Virus record (IMG/VR): IMGVR_UViG_3300024344_002588
Span: 1 to 21,289 of that record
DNA from: a virus
Direction: 5' to 3' (one strand)
DNA: 21,289 nt
Positions 1 through 6,827 of this stretch are shown here, in pieces. The notes under the pieces are model-generated. The model was not told the origin of the DNA and ran no database searches. It saw only the letters and a program-made list of their open reading frames with translations. The stretch's first letter is position 1. Each line of letters begins with the position of its first letter. A program made the translations under genes and the position numbers.

Positions 1-1350
1 AAAATTATTAAAACAGATCCGCATGGGAGTATATGGTTAGATTTTAAATGGAAAACTCCTGTACATGCGTTGCATGAAAAACTTCCAGACATCAAGGGGA
101 AAATAGTAATATTGAGTATGACTGCGACAGGATTGGACAATCCCGTAACAACTCCTGTAGGAGTTATTCACTCGCACGATTTTATCGGTTCTGCTCTTGC
201 AACTATGATGACGGGAAGAAATATTTCTAGACCATTTTGGACAGATTTAAGCGAGCTGGGTGTTTCTTTTATATTAGCTCTGATTGTTTGTGCTGTAGTT
301 CTTACTTTGAAGTGGTATTTTGGTGCGGTTCTTCTACCGTTAACATTAGGCGGTGCATATTACACTAGTCATTATCTTTTCGTTAATCATAGTTATTTAA
401 TAGATTGGTCTTATCCTGTAATAACTATATTTGTTGCTTGGGCAATTGCTTCGTTCCTTCGGTTTATGGAAGAATATCGCCTCAAGCAACAAATTAAAAA
501 GCAATTCGGAACATATCTTTCTCCCGATATGGTTGAGAAATTACAGAAAGATCCAGACCTGTTGAAACTTGGTGGTGAAACTAGGGATCTTTCTATTATG
601 TTTACCGACGTGCGAGGTTTCACTACTATATCTGAGCATTATGGTAAAGATGTCCAAGGTTTAACAAAAATAATGAATCGATATATGACTGCTATGTCAG
701 AAAGCATACTAGGGAATAATGGTACTATCGATAAATATATTGGTGACGCTCAGATGGCATTTTGGAATGCTCCGCTTGATGATACGGATCATGCTAAGAA
801 ATCGGTTGATACGGCTTTAACAATGATGAAACGATTGGAGGAATTTAATGATGAAGTTTCAGTGGAAGGAACCCCGCCATTTGGAATGGGTATTGGGATC
901 AACACTGGTAGTGTTGTGGTCGGCAATATGGGTAGTGATCAGCGTTTCGATTATACATGCCTTGGCGACTCGGTTAATTTAGCTGCTCGCCTTGAAGGTC
1001 AAAGTAAATCATATTCAGTTGATATTATTCTTGGTGAAGAAACAGTAAAGCAACTTCCTGAGTATCCCTGTATAGAATTAGATTTATTGGTGGTTAAGGG
1101 CAAAACAAAACCTGTTGCAATATATACGATTTTAGATAAGACTTACGATACAAAACTACATAAGATATTTTTGGAGAGATATCGCGCTCAGGATTGGGCA
1201 AACGCTAGGCAGTTTGCAATAGAATTAGCTGGGGAGTTTGATGAAAAACTTTCAGGATATTATGATATGATGATTGAACGGATAGAGAAATATAAGACCA
1301 CACCTCTTCCCGAAAATTGGGGAGGGGAATTTGTCAGCACCACAAAATAG
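1..1350 (+). CDS. CHASE2-type class III adenylate cyclase (5' truncated by window edge)
   Basis: The frame is open to base 1, so the true start lies upstream; the TTG at 70 is only the first permitted start inside the window. The visible part begins with the end of a periplasmic CHASE2-like sensor region (about 1-230). Three hydrophobic segments follow, near nt 258-320, 322-380 and 405-465, then a cytoplasmic class III cyclase domain. The metal-binding motif FTDVRGFT lies at about 601-624, GDAQMAFWNAP (second metal Asp) at 742-774, the GINTGSVVVGNMGS region at about 898-940 and FDYTCLGDSVN at about 945-977. The catalytic set looks complete, and the FDYT context fits ATP rather than GTP (family knowledge). 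The expected product is cAMP made at the inner membrane. A nucleotide-cyclase receptor is very unusual in a phage. The last 20 nt overlap the next gene, so the two are probably co-translated. Confidence 0.88.
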   Translation, partial: KIIKTDPHGSIWLDFKWKTPVHALHEKLPDIKGKIVILSMTATGLDNPVTTPVGVIHSHDFIGSALATMMTGRNISRPFWTDLSELGVSFILALIVCAVVLTLKWYFGAVLLPLTLGGAYYTSHYLFVNHSYLIDWSYPVITIFVAWAIASFLRFMEEYRLKQQIKKQFGTYLSPDMVEKLQKDPDLLKLGGETRDLSIMFTDVRGFTTISEHYGKDVQGLTKIMNRYMTAMSESILGNNGTIDKYIGDAQMAFWNAPLDDTDHAKKSVDTALTMMKRLEEFNDEVSVEGTPPFGMGIGINTGSVVVGNMGSDQRFDYTCLGDSVNLAARLEGQSKSYSVDIILGEETVKQLPEYPCIELDLLVVKGKTKPVAIYTILDKTYDTKLHKIFLERYRAQDWANARQFAIELAGEFDEKLSGYYDMMIERIEKYKTTPLPENWGGEFVSTTK

Positions 1351-2266
1351 AATCAAAATAAACTATTGGGATAAATGTAAGGGCAACGGACATAGCGCGG
1401 GTTGTAATGCAGTTGCCGGAAAAGTAGCAAAAACAGTTGAAATACTTCCGGGACTACATGGTCCTCATGCGGGTGAAGGGGTTTTCGATTTATTCACAAG
1501 TGACGCATTTCATGAAGTTCATAAGCACGGGAAAACGGGAACTAAGATCGGTTGGATTCAAGAACCAAGGGAACTTCATGGTCAGCACTATGATAAAGTT
1601 GCAAACAACCTTTCTCATTGGTTTGGGGGTGACGGATTTAAATACCTATACACCCATGACTACGATCTAGTTCGAACTGATCCAACAAAATTTAAGTTTT
1701 TATTGGGTAATGGTTTTTGGATTAAAGACCCCAAGATATATCCGAAAACTCACATGTGTTCTATGATTGCTTCGCTCAAGCAAATGACCGAGGGGCAAAG
1801 AATAAGATGCACTTGGGTAGATAAATTGAGGAAACAAGAAAGAGATCCAGAAAATGTAGGGAGGTTTAATTTATTTGGAAAGGATAGAACTAGAGGAGGA
1901 GCAGGACCTGAAGATAATTTAACAATCGAAACTAAAGAAGAGGGACTTTGTGATTATATGTTTTCGGTGGTAGTAGAAAATGCAAGAACTGATGTATGGA
2001 TTACAGAAAAAGTTTTAGACTGCTTTGCTACAGGAACTATACCGATTTATTGGGGTTCTAAAAAGATTACTCATTTCTTCAATGAGGATGGTATTATATT
2101 TCTTGAACCGGATTTCAATTTAAAGCAATTGAGTAAAGAATTATATTTAAGTAAAATGACTGCAGTCAAGGATAACTTACAGCGAGTTAAAAAATTAGAA
2201 AATCCTTTAGATTATATGTTCGATGATTTATATAAGGAACTTGGGATATCTAAACCTCAGCTCTGA
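1331..2266 (+). CDS. GT10-family (alpha-1,3/4-fucosyltransferase-like) glycosyltransferase
   Basis: This 311-aa protein carries the GT10 C-terminal signature at about residues 213-260: CDYMFSVVVEN, then TDVWITEKVLDCFATGTIPIYWGS and a following FNEDGIIFLE. In this family the conserved Glu/Lys of ITEK and the YWG segment bind the GDP-sugar. The N-terminal acceptor half is divergent. The start is TTG at 1331, placed by a strong purine-rich ribosome site (GGGGAGGGG at 1319-1327) inside the end of the cyclase gene. There is no better ATG near the N-terminus. Its 3' end overlaps the leftward oxygenase gene by 10 nt, with no terminator between them. The likely role is transfer of a deoxyhexose (GDP-fucose-like donor) to a glycan, hypermodified DNA base or host surface sugar; the acceptor cannot be read from sequence. 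Confidence 0.85.
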   Translation: MSAPQNRIKINYWDKCKGNGHSAGCNAVAGKVAKTVEILPGLHGPHAGEGVFDLFTSDAFHEVHKHGKTGTKIGWIQEPRELHGQHYDKVANNLSHWFGGDGFKYLYTHDYDLVRTDPTKFKFLLGNGFWIKDPKIYPKTHMCSMIASLKQMTEGQRIRCTWVDKLRKQERDPENVGRFNLFGKDRTRGGAGPEDNLTIETKEEGLCDYMFSVVVENARTDVWITEKVLDCFATGTIPIYWGSKKITHFFNEDGIIFLEPDFNLKQLSKELYLSKMTAVKDNLQRVKKLENPLDYMFDDLYKELGISKPQL

Positions 2267-2895
2267 TCATATGTGGAGATGTTTAAAACTATTGCCATTC
2301 TTAAATTATCATCATCATTTTTTTGCGGGGGAAGAAAATGATACAGTAGGGCAGGGTGAATAAGGAAATCATCTTCTTTTGTTTCAAATGCCCAAAATTT
2401 AGCTAACCATGAGTGGATAGGATCAGATAAATCGTATCTTGGTTTATCAGGTCTAATATCATCAATATAATCTATGTGTCCGCTTTTGTTCACGAACATT
2501 GTTGGCGTATGAATTTCAGGATCGTATTTTACATAATGAATCGCAACGTAGTCAGCTCCCGAATGGATGTGTTCAGAAATATGTTGAGAATTTCCATAGC
2601 AAGTATAGTTGCACATGTGAAAATCCCAACCGAAGGGATCTGCTGAAAATGTGTTGAAATATTCTTGAATCTTTTTTTTGTATATATTGTTGAGAATTTC
2701 TAAATTTAATTGTTCGAATTTTGGATTATTCTCATCAGAATTAAGATGATGCAATTCGCTCATTCCCCAATCAACATTACGATGAGGGTCTTTTTGATAA
2801 TTAGAGGCGATTTGTTCTCTGATTTGTTTTTTGTTATATATCGTTGGATCTATGGTATCTCTAAAAATCGGAATACTAAAAATCTGTTCAATCAT
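2257..2895 (-). CDS. Phage-type 2OG-Fe(II) oxygenase
   Basis: This 212-aa protein matches the 2OG-Fe(II) oxygenase group common in T4-like marine phages. A double-stranded beta-helix core carries a His-rich metal site (HISEHIHSGADYVAIHY, residues about 105-121, with H109/H111 as candidate ligands). The distal part is DFLIHPALLYHFLPP (H180 or H186), followed by R199 in NLRMAIVLNIS, which would bind 2-oxoglutarate. The substrate is unknown; members are variously guessed to act on proteins, nucleic acids or small molecules. A clear ribosome site (AGGAG, about 10 nt upstream) supports the ATG at 2895. It is the last gene of a leftward five-gene block and ends in a 10-nt convergent overlap with the GT10 gene. 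It is unrelated by motif to the TET/JBP enzyme at 12017. Confidence 0.82.
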   Translation of the reverse strand: MIEQIFSIPIFRDTIDPTIYNKKQIREQIASNYQKDPHRNVDWGMSELHHLNSDENNPKFEQLNLEILNNIYKKKIQEYFNTFSADPFGWDFHMCNYTCYGNSQHISEHIHSGADYVAIHYVKYDPEIHTPTMFVNKSGHIDYIDDIRPDKPRYDLSDPIHSWLAKFWAFETKEDDFLIHPALLYHFLPPQKNDDDNLRMAIVLNISTYDQS

Positions 2896-2909
2896 AATAA
2901 ACTCCTATG

Positions 2910-3338
2910 CTATATTTCACCACGTCCTTTAAGGATTTCAGCATTTTTTAAATGCTCCGCTTCGATATCATCTTTACTCTGCCCATGATACGCAACGGCA
3001 TAATTATTTTCAACAAGATATTTATTTACGTCAATATCATCAACTTCAAGGATTCCTAAAATTCTACCGAATTTGCCTCTCTCGTCACCGATAATAGTTT
3101 TGAGTTCTATGCTAGATCCCACAGGGCAAAATTCTTTGATTTTATCTTTAGCAAGAAGTCCTCTTTTCTTTTCTTCTAAATCACGAGTTCGGGATTCAGG
3201 AGTATCTATGCCATAAAGACGGACTCTTTGTTTTCTTAACCATACGGAAAATCCTAGGTCAAGGTCAACATCAACGGTATCTCCGTCTATGATTTTTATT
3301 ATTTTAGCACGGTAGGAAAATGTTCTATTTTTTGTCAT
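2910..3338 (-). CDS. Thermonuclease (staphylococcal-nuclease-like, SNase fold)
   Basis: This 142-aa protein has the full SNase signature. IIDGDTVDVDLDLG (residues 16-29) carries Asp20, which corresponds to a Ca2+ ligand. RVRLYGIDTPESR (38-50) carries Arg40, Asp45 and Glu48, matching R35/D40/E43 of Staphylococcus nuclease, and GKFGRILG places Arg92 at the R87 position. The catalytic set therefore looks intact. No signal peptide is visible, so it probably acts inside the cell on DNA or RNA. It sits 4 nt downstream of the Cys-rich 63-aa gene and 14 nt upstream of the 2OG oxygenase gene, within the leftward block. The ribosome site is weak (AGGT about 11 nt upstream). Possible roles are host DNA breakdown or recycling of nucleotides. 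Confidence 0.9.
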   Translation of the reverse strand: MTKNRTFSYRAKIIKIIDGDTVDVDLDLGFSVWLRKQRVRLYGIDTPESRTRDLEEKKRGLLAKDKIKEFCPVGSSIELKTIIGDERGKFGRILGILEVDDIDVNKYLVENNYAVAYHGQSKDDIEAEHLKNAEILKGRGEI

Positions 3339-3342
3339 TCAA

Positions 3343-3534
3343 TTAAAATACCTTTCTATCTCGGTTTAATATACTTTCGGACCAAACTCCTGATGCTTTT
3401 TCTGAACAAAGTTCACAACGACAATATTCGCAAACAACGATTTCCCCTAAAATTGAATCCCTCCAATCCCTTTCGGTTCTTGTGTGACGTATGCCACAGT
3501 GGGACGCATGTCCGCAATTCATACAATATGCCAT
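3343..3534 (-). CDS. Small Cys-rich putative zinc-binding protein
   Basis: This 63-aa product has two clustered Cys/His groups: CMNCGHASHCGIRH at residues 4-17 and CEYCRCELC at about 35-43. They are consistent with one or two structural zinc sites (zinc-ribbon or knuckle type). The ATG overlaps the stop of the upstream YvrJ-like gene by one base (TAATG), which argues for a real, translationally coupled gene. It lies 4 nt upstream of the thermonuclease gene. I do not recognise a named family. Small proteins of this kind in phages often bind nucleic acid or a host protein, but nothing here specifies the target. Confidence 0.65.
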   Translation of the reverse strand: MAYCMNCGHASHCGIRHTRTERDWRDSILGEIVVCEYCRCELCSEKASGVWSESILNRDRKVF

Positions 3535-3815
3535 TATTTTTTCTTCTTTTCATTCTTTTCTTCAGTCGTGTATTTTTCCCAGTCCGGATCTTTGTACTCT
3601 AATACCATATTTAGTTTTTGGGTAAGACGAATACAATCGTTATCTAACATTCTGATTCTATCAATCAACGCTATGAGGGTTGCGGATGTTTCCCCTAAAA
3701 TTGGTTTGACTTCATTTGTAACCCAATTCCAAATATAATATACAAAATATCCTAAACCCATTGCTGCTATGATAGGAAATCCATATTTCCCTATCGCGTC
3801 TGCTAAATCCATCAA
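3534..3815 (-). CDS. YvrJ-like small membrane protein, second paralogue (possible holin-type)
   Basis: The 93-aa protein has one N-terminal membrane segment (about residues 11-31, beginning GFPIIAAMGLGYFVYYIW). An amphipathic, probably coiled-coil stretch follows (about 40-70), and the tail is highly charged (TEEKNEKKKK). The pattern GFPI-x-AA, a glycine-rich hydrophobic helix, then a heptad-like region is shared with the 92-aa protein encoded just upstream, so the two are tandem paralogues. The layout recalls the YvrJ family. Its ATG overlaps the upstream gene's stop (4-nt overlap) and its own stop overlaps the next start, so all three are coupled. Small size, one TM helix, charged tail and a neighbouring nuclease fit a holin or holin regulator, but no lysin gene is in view. 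Confidence 0.68.
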   Translation of the reverse strand: MMDLADAIGKYGFPIIAAMGLGYFVYYIWNWVTNEVKPILGETSATLIALIDRIRMLDNDCIRLTQKLNMVLEYKDPDWEKYTTEEKNEKKKK

Positions 3816-4090
3816 TCTCTCCTTGCGTCCTCTTTACCTTCATTCGCTGCTAATCTGTCTATATTTGGTTTCACCCCTAAAGCATACGACAGTAGAACAT
3901 CAATTTTTGTTACGTCATTATTCATAGTCTGCACGCGATTATCCAATGCTTGTATGATGGATCTTAATGATTTTATAGATCCTGTGACACTATCTAAAAT
4001 ATATTTGATAGTTAAAAACACGAAAAACCCACCAGCAACTGCTGCCGCTATAGGGAACCCGACATCGCTTACAAATGATAGAAAATCCAT
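3812..4090 (-). CDS. YvrJ-like small membrane protein, first paralogue (possible holin-type)
   Basis: The 92-aa protein begins with a hydrophobic segment GFPIAAAVAGGFFVFLTIKYIL (about residues 11-32, written here as a single TM helix). A heptad-rich region follows (SIKSLRSIIQALDNRVQTMN, about 38-57), then a charged C-terminus. It shares the GFPIxAA start and overall layout with the next gene, which suggests duplication. It is the first gene of the leftward block. A good ribosome site (AGAGGTGAG) lies 5 nt before the ATG at 4090. The divergent gene pair shares a roughly 60-nt region holding a rightward promoter; a leftward promoter is not clear. A function in membrane permeabilisation is inferred, not shown. 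Confidence 0.68.
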   Translation of the reverse strand: MDFLSFVSDVGFPIAAAVAGGFFVFLTIKYILDSVTGSIKSLRSIIQALDNRVQTMNNDVTKIDVLLSYALGVKPNIDRLAANEGKEDARRD

Positions 4091-4119
4091 TTATTCTCAC
4101 CTCTAGCCATATTTAGCCC

Positions 4120-4148
4120 TTTACAATTGGCAACTTTTATAGTACAAT
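4120..4148 (+). promoter_or_regulatory. Sigma70-type promoter P1 (divergent region)
   Basis: The -35 is TTTACA (4120-4125), continued as ATTGG. A 17-bp spacer leads to the -10 TACAAT (4143-4148). It matches the other five promoters of the window except for T instead of G at -35 position 3. Transcription would start near 4155. It faces away from the leftward block that starts at 4090. Confidence 0.75.
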
Positions 4149-4155
4149 GATTAAC

Positions 4156-4509
4156 ATGAGTCTGATGCCCGCATACTTTACCACGACCAGCACGCGCAAA
4201 CGTAAGGTCAAGAAATCTGCAAAACAGTTAGCTGCTGAGCGTGAACACCAGAAATGGTTGAAGAAGAACGGATATACGAAAAGCAAGAAAAGTAATTATA
4301 GGTCGGAAATTCCATCATATATAGATAAGGTAGATAATTTATCACCCACTTCTGGCGTTATCCCTACAGGCACCGCTGCTAAAGATGCGCCAAAGAAATA
4401 TGATGGGAAACGCAAATTGCTAGGCATTGCTACTATGCACAAATCAAATATGGTTCCTGTTTTTAGTAAAAAGGATGCAGAAGATATTTCTAAAATGAGA
4501 AGAAACTGA
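4156..4509 (+). CDS. Lys-rich basic protein of unknown function
   Basis: The 117-aa protein is strongly basic at its N-terminus (TRKRKVKKSAKQLAAEREHQ) and again around residues 35-50, with no membrane segment and no recognised domain. The basic character suggests nucleic-acid or ribosome association (inference). Start choice: the longest frame opens at 4147, but that ATG lies inside the -10 box TACAAT. The real start is therefore 4156 (almost at the predicted transcription start, so leaderless or nearly so) or 4165. No clear ribosome site precedes either. The stop overlaps the ATG of the metallopeptidase-like gene (TGATG). Confidence 0.6.
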   Translation: MSLMPAYFTTTSTRKRKVKKSAKQLAAEREHQKWLKKNGYTKSKKSNYRSEIPSYIDKVDNLSPTSGVIPTGTAAKDAPKKYDGKRKLLGIATMHKSNMVPVFSKKDAEDISKMRRN

Positions 4510-5006
4510 TGAACGAATTCATGTTAGCAGCTATGATCTGGATATCTACGTTTGTCCCAAACTGGAATGTTCCTGCATTGCCTGATGTGAAATATGCAAA
4601 CCATGCAACTCTTCAATACATGCTTTATGGTTGCGGTAATATTACTGAGGAACGAGGAAACAAATTAGTTTGTTCGGGTGAAGCAGAAACAGTAGGCAAA
4701 ACACTTGCAATATATAATAATGATACGAAAACTATTTGGTTGCGAGATAACCTTAAAGAAACACTTTCTGATATTGTCTATAAATCGGTTATAGTTCACG
4801 AGTTGGTTCACCATATGCAATATTCAAATAAGGGCAAATATGCTTGTATGGGAAAACGGGAAATAGAGGCATATGAAATTCAAGATGAATGGTTAAAAGC
4901 GCAAGATCATGTGGGTGTGATGGAAGCATTGGATTTAAATGGTTTGTATATGGCAACAATGTTTGCTTGCCCCTATGATGGTTATTGGGTTCCACAAATG
5001 GATTGA
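4509..5006 (+). CDS. HExxH putative zinc metallopeptidase-like protein
   Basis: The 165-aa protein has a zinc-peptidase-like helix VIVHELVHHMQ (H97-E98-x-x-H101). About 20 residues later comes REIEAYEIQ, whose E120 (or E118) could be the third ligand, a gluzincin-like layout. The N-terminus (MNEFMLAAMIWISTFVPNW) is hydrophobic and may be a signal or anchor, placing the domain in the periplasm or at the membrane. Several Cys (C42, C55, C113, C154) could form disulfides, which supports export. I cannot assign a named peptidase family with certainty; DUF6647-type proteins are similar in style. It is preceded by the basic-protein gene with overlapping stop and start. Possible roles are cell-wall or envelope processing, or host protein cleavage. 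Confidence 0.65.
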   Translation: MNEFMLAAMIWISTFVPNWNVPALPDVKYANHATLQYMLYGCGNITEERGNKLVCSGEAETVGKTLAIYNNDTKTIWLRDNLKETLSDIVYKSVIVHELVHHMQYSNKGKYACMGKREIEAYEIQDEWLKAQDHVGVMEALDLNGLYMATMFACPYDGYWVPQMD

Positions 5007-5016
5007 AGGATTTGGT

Positions 5017-5220
5017 ATGATAGAATTGAATATTCTTCACCCTTGTTATGAACAAGCATTAATGTTCATTAAGAAAACTCCTGTCCTTTTTAAAGAACGT
5101 GGTTTTTTTGCTGAAGATATTCGGGATTTTATTTGTTGTAGTGGTGGTGAGTATTTTTTAACTTTGAATGATTTATTAATCCTATTAGAAAATGTTAGTG
5201 GAGGATATGGTGATGGGTAA
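5017..5220 (+). CDS. Hypothetical 67-aa phage protein
   Basis: The start at 5017 follows GAAGGA (5005-5010) with a 6-nt gap; the frame is open further upstream, but that part lies inside the previous gene. The product is 67 aa, mixed hydrophobic and acidic, with a CC pair (residues 40-41) and a leucine-rich helix near the C-terminus (LNDLLILLENV). No domain is recognised. It overlaps the following WYL_2-like gene start by 8 nt. Packing between two coupled genes makes it likely to be real; function unknown. Confidence 0.6.
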   Translation: MIELNILHPCYEQALMFIKKTPVLFKERGFFAEDIRDFICCSGGEYFLTLNDLLILLENVSGGYGDG

Positions 5221-5488
5221 TTATAGTAAACAACAAATTCAGGAACAAGCTCGAAACGGAATTATCAATGTCCGTTTTACTAAGGTAAATGGTGAAGAAA
5301 GAGTTATGAATTGCACTCTTCTTTCTGAATATTTACCGAAGCAGATGGATTTTTCTGAAAGTAAACCAAACGATCAAGTTCTTTCTGTTTGGGATGTTGA
5401 TATAGGAGGTTGGCGTTCATTTCGCGTTGAAAGTGTCTCAGATGTCGGTCCACAAATGCTTACTGAAGATATGATTGGACCGCAATGA
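5213..5488 (+). CDS. WYL_2/DUF2693-like SH3-barrel phage protein
   Basis: The 91-aa protein shows the pattern of a small family typical of T4-like phages: INVRFTKVNGEERVMNCTL (about residues 18-36), then LP, and near the end VWDVDIGGWRSFRVESV (about 59-75). The family is predicted to form an Sm/SH3-like beta barrel related to WYL domains, which bind nucleic acids or small ligands (family knowledge). I chose ATG 5213 over 5192 or 5207 because GTGGAGG at 5198-5204 is 8 nt upstream of it. It ends in an ATGA overlap with the GT4 gene. It may be a small regulator; no target can be deduced. Confidence 0.7.
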   Translation: MGNYSKQQIQEQARNGIINVRFTKVNGEERVMNCTLLSEYLPKQMDFSESKPNDQVLSVWDVDIGGWRSFRVESVSDVGPQMLTEDMIGPQ

Positions 5489-6531
5489 CTAAGTTAAATG
5501 TAACAGGATTAACCAGTGGTTCTGATAAGTTTACTCGGAAAACGACTAAACCACGAGATGGGCAACTGATAGCTGGTAATAAGGAAATTCCTGCACCTTC
5601 AGAAAATGGTACTTATACCGAAAGTCGGGGTGGAACTGAAATGATGTTGGAGGGTCTACGTGAACGTGTTGACCCTGAACTGCTGGATAAATTTCATATT
5701 ATATGTTCACGTGTTCGAAGCATTAGCGAGGATAAGCAAAATATTCTCTGGATGCATGATACTTGGGATGACCCTGAGTGTGAACATTTAAAAGACCCTG
5801 AATCACGAAAACGGTTTGGGAAAATTGTATTCGTGAGTAATTATCAACAGGCAACATTTAATATGGGTCTTGGAGTTCCTTATTCCGAGGGTCTCGTTAT
5901 TCAAAATGCAATAGTTCCGATTGAGGAACACGAGAAACCTAAAGATGATACGATTAATCTGATTTATCATACCACCCCGCATAGAGGACTTGAAATACTT
6001 GTTCCAGTTTTTGAGCATTTTCGGAAGGTAAAACCAGAACAGAAACTTCATTTGGATGTTTATTCATCTTTTGAAATTTATGGATGGGCAGATAGGGATA
6101 AGCAATATAAAGAAATTTTGGATAAATGTAAAGAGCATCCTGATATCACTTATCATGGATACCAACCCAATCATGTTGTCCGAGATGCCCTCAAGAAAGC
6201 ACACATATATTCATATCCGAACATATGGCCCGAAACAAGCGGAATTTCTATTATAGAAGCGATGAGTGCTGGTTGTTCGGTTGTTGCTCCTAATTTTGCG
6301 GCAATACCTGAAACTCTTGGCAATTTTGGAATAATGTATAATTGGAATGAGGATGTGAATAAGCATGCCAATACTTTTGCTCAGGCATTGGATGCGGCAT
6401 TAACAATTCATTGGGAAGATAACGTACAGAACAAACTCAAATTTCAGGCAATGTACGTTAATAATTTTTACAATTGGGATCTTCGTACTACCCAGTGGAC
6501 GGGATTCCTACAGAGTATGGAGAACCTATAA
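5485..6531 (+). CDS. GT4-family glycosyltransferase (GT-B fold)
   Basis: The 348-aa protein has a GT-B C-terminal domain with YSYPNIWPETSGISIIEAMSAG. The EX7E motif (E250 and E258) binds the nucleotide-sugar donor, and CSVVAPNFAAIPET follows. A middle segment INLIYHTTPHRGLEILVPVF (about 156-175) is the usual start of the second Rossmann half. The N-terminal domain is short but contains GGTEMMLEGL, the acceptor-side glycine motif common in GT4. No membrane segment is visible, so it is probably cytosolic. It starts in an ATGA overlap with the WYL_2-like gene and ends overlapping the next tiny gene. It could glycosylate modified DNA bases or surface glycans; the TET/JBP locus further right favours DNA, but this is inference. 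Confidence 0.88.
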   Translation: MTKLNVTGLTSGSDKFTRKTTKPRDGQLIAGNKEIPAPSENGTYTESRGGTEMMLEGLRERVDPELLDKFHIICSRVRSISEDKQNILWMHDTWDDPECEHLKDPESRKRFGKIVFVSNYQQATFNMGLGVPYSEGLVIQNAIVPIEEHEKPKDDTINLIYHTTPHRGLEILVPVFEHFRKVKPEQKLHLDVYSSFEIYGWADRDKQYKEILDKCKEHPDITYHGYQPNHVVRDALKKAHIYSYPNIWPETSGISIIEAMSAGCSVVAPNFAAIPETLGNFGIMYNWNEDVNKHANTFAQALDAALTIHWEDNVQNKLKFQAMYVNNFYNWDLRTTQWTGFLQSMENL

Positions 6532-6653
6532 TGGAATTGTTGGATTATTTATGTGGATTTTTTACTGGTGCCACATTGGCGTTCGTTATTGTTATGATCA
6601 TGGAGTGTAGAGATATTCGAAAAAGATTAAAGGAATGGGGAGACTCGTTATGA
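6531..6653 (+). CDS. Tiny one-TM membrane protein (40 aa)
   Basis: The ATG at 6531 overlaps the stop of the GT4 gene (TAATG). The 40-aa product has one hydrophobic helix, about residues 8-24 (CGFFTGATLAFVIVMIM), followed by a basic, charged tail (ECRDIRKRLKEW). The ATGA overlap with the next tiny membrane gene supports coupled translation. Function unknown; two tiny membrane proteins in a row recall phage accessory lysis or envelope proteins. Confidence 0.55.
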   Translation: MELLDYLCGFFTGATLAFVIVMIMECRDIRKRLKEWGDSL

Positions 6654-6796
6654 GTGTAGGAATGGTTATATTTCATGTCCTGTTTATCAGCGCATGTGTT
6701 GGTGCGTCTTGGTGGATGGGGTATAAAGCTGGTCGTATGGACGAAAAAGATATCGTGCAGTGGGCAAAAAATAAAAATAATGAAAATAAGCCTTGA
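6650..6796 (+). CDS. Tiny one-TM membrane protein (48 aa) ending inside a promoter
   Basis: The 48-aa product has an N-terminal hydrophobic segment (about residues 4-22, VGMVIFHVLFISACVGASW) and a charged tail. It begins in an ATGA overlap with the 40-aa gene. Its stop codon TGA (6794-6796) lies inside the -35 box TTGACA of the next promoter, and its last residues (…NKP) are encoded by the conserved promoter-upstream block. Function unknown. Confidence 0.55.
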   Translation: MSVGMVIFHVLFISACVGASWWMGYKAGRMDEKDIVQWAKNKNNENKP

Positions 6797-6821
6797 CAAT
6801 TGAGGCTTTATAGTTTACAAT
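6793..6821 (+). promoter_or_regulatory. Sigma70-type promoter P2
   Basis: -35 TTGACA (6793-6798), 17-bp spacer, -10 TACAAT (6816-6821). The block AAAATAAGCCTTGACAATTG (6783-6802) is repeated at the promoters at 18080 and 20510. AAGCCT before and AGGCTT after the -35 region (6788-6808) form an inverted repeat, so the same DNA could fold as a small hairpin. The predicted transcript start (near 6828) coincides with the first base of the structured RNA. Confidence 0.88.
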
Positions 6822-6827
6822 GGTTGT

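Noticed and set aside
4095-4140. Leftward promoter for the 4090 gene
   Set aside because: TTGCCA on the minus strand has no good -10 at a suitable distance; one must exist nearby, but I cannot place it.
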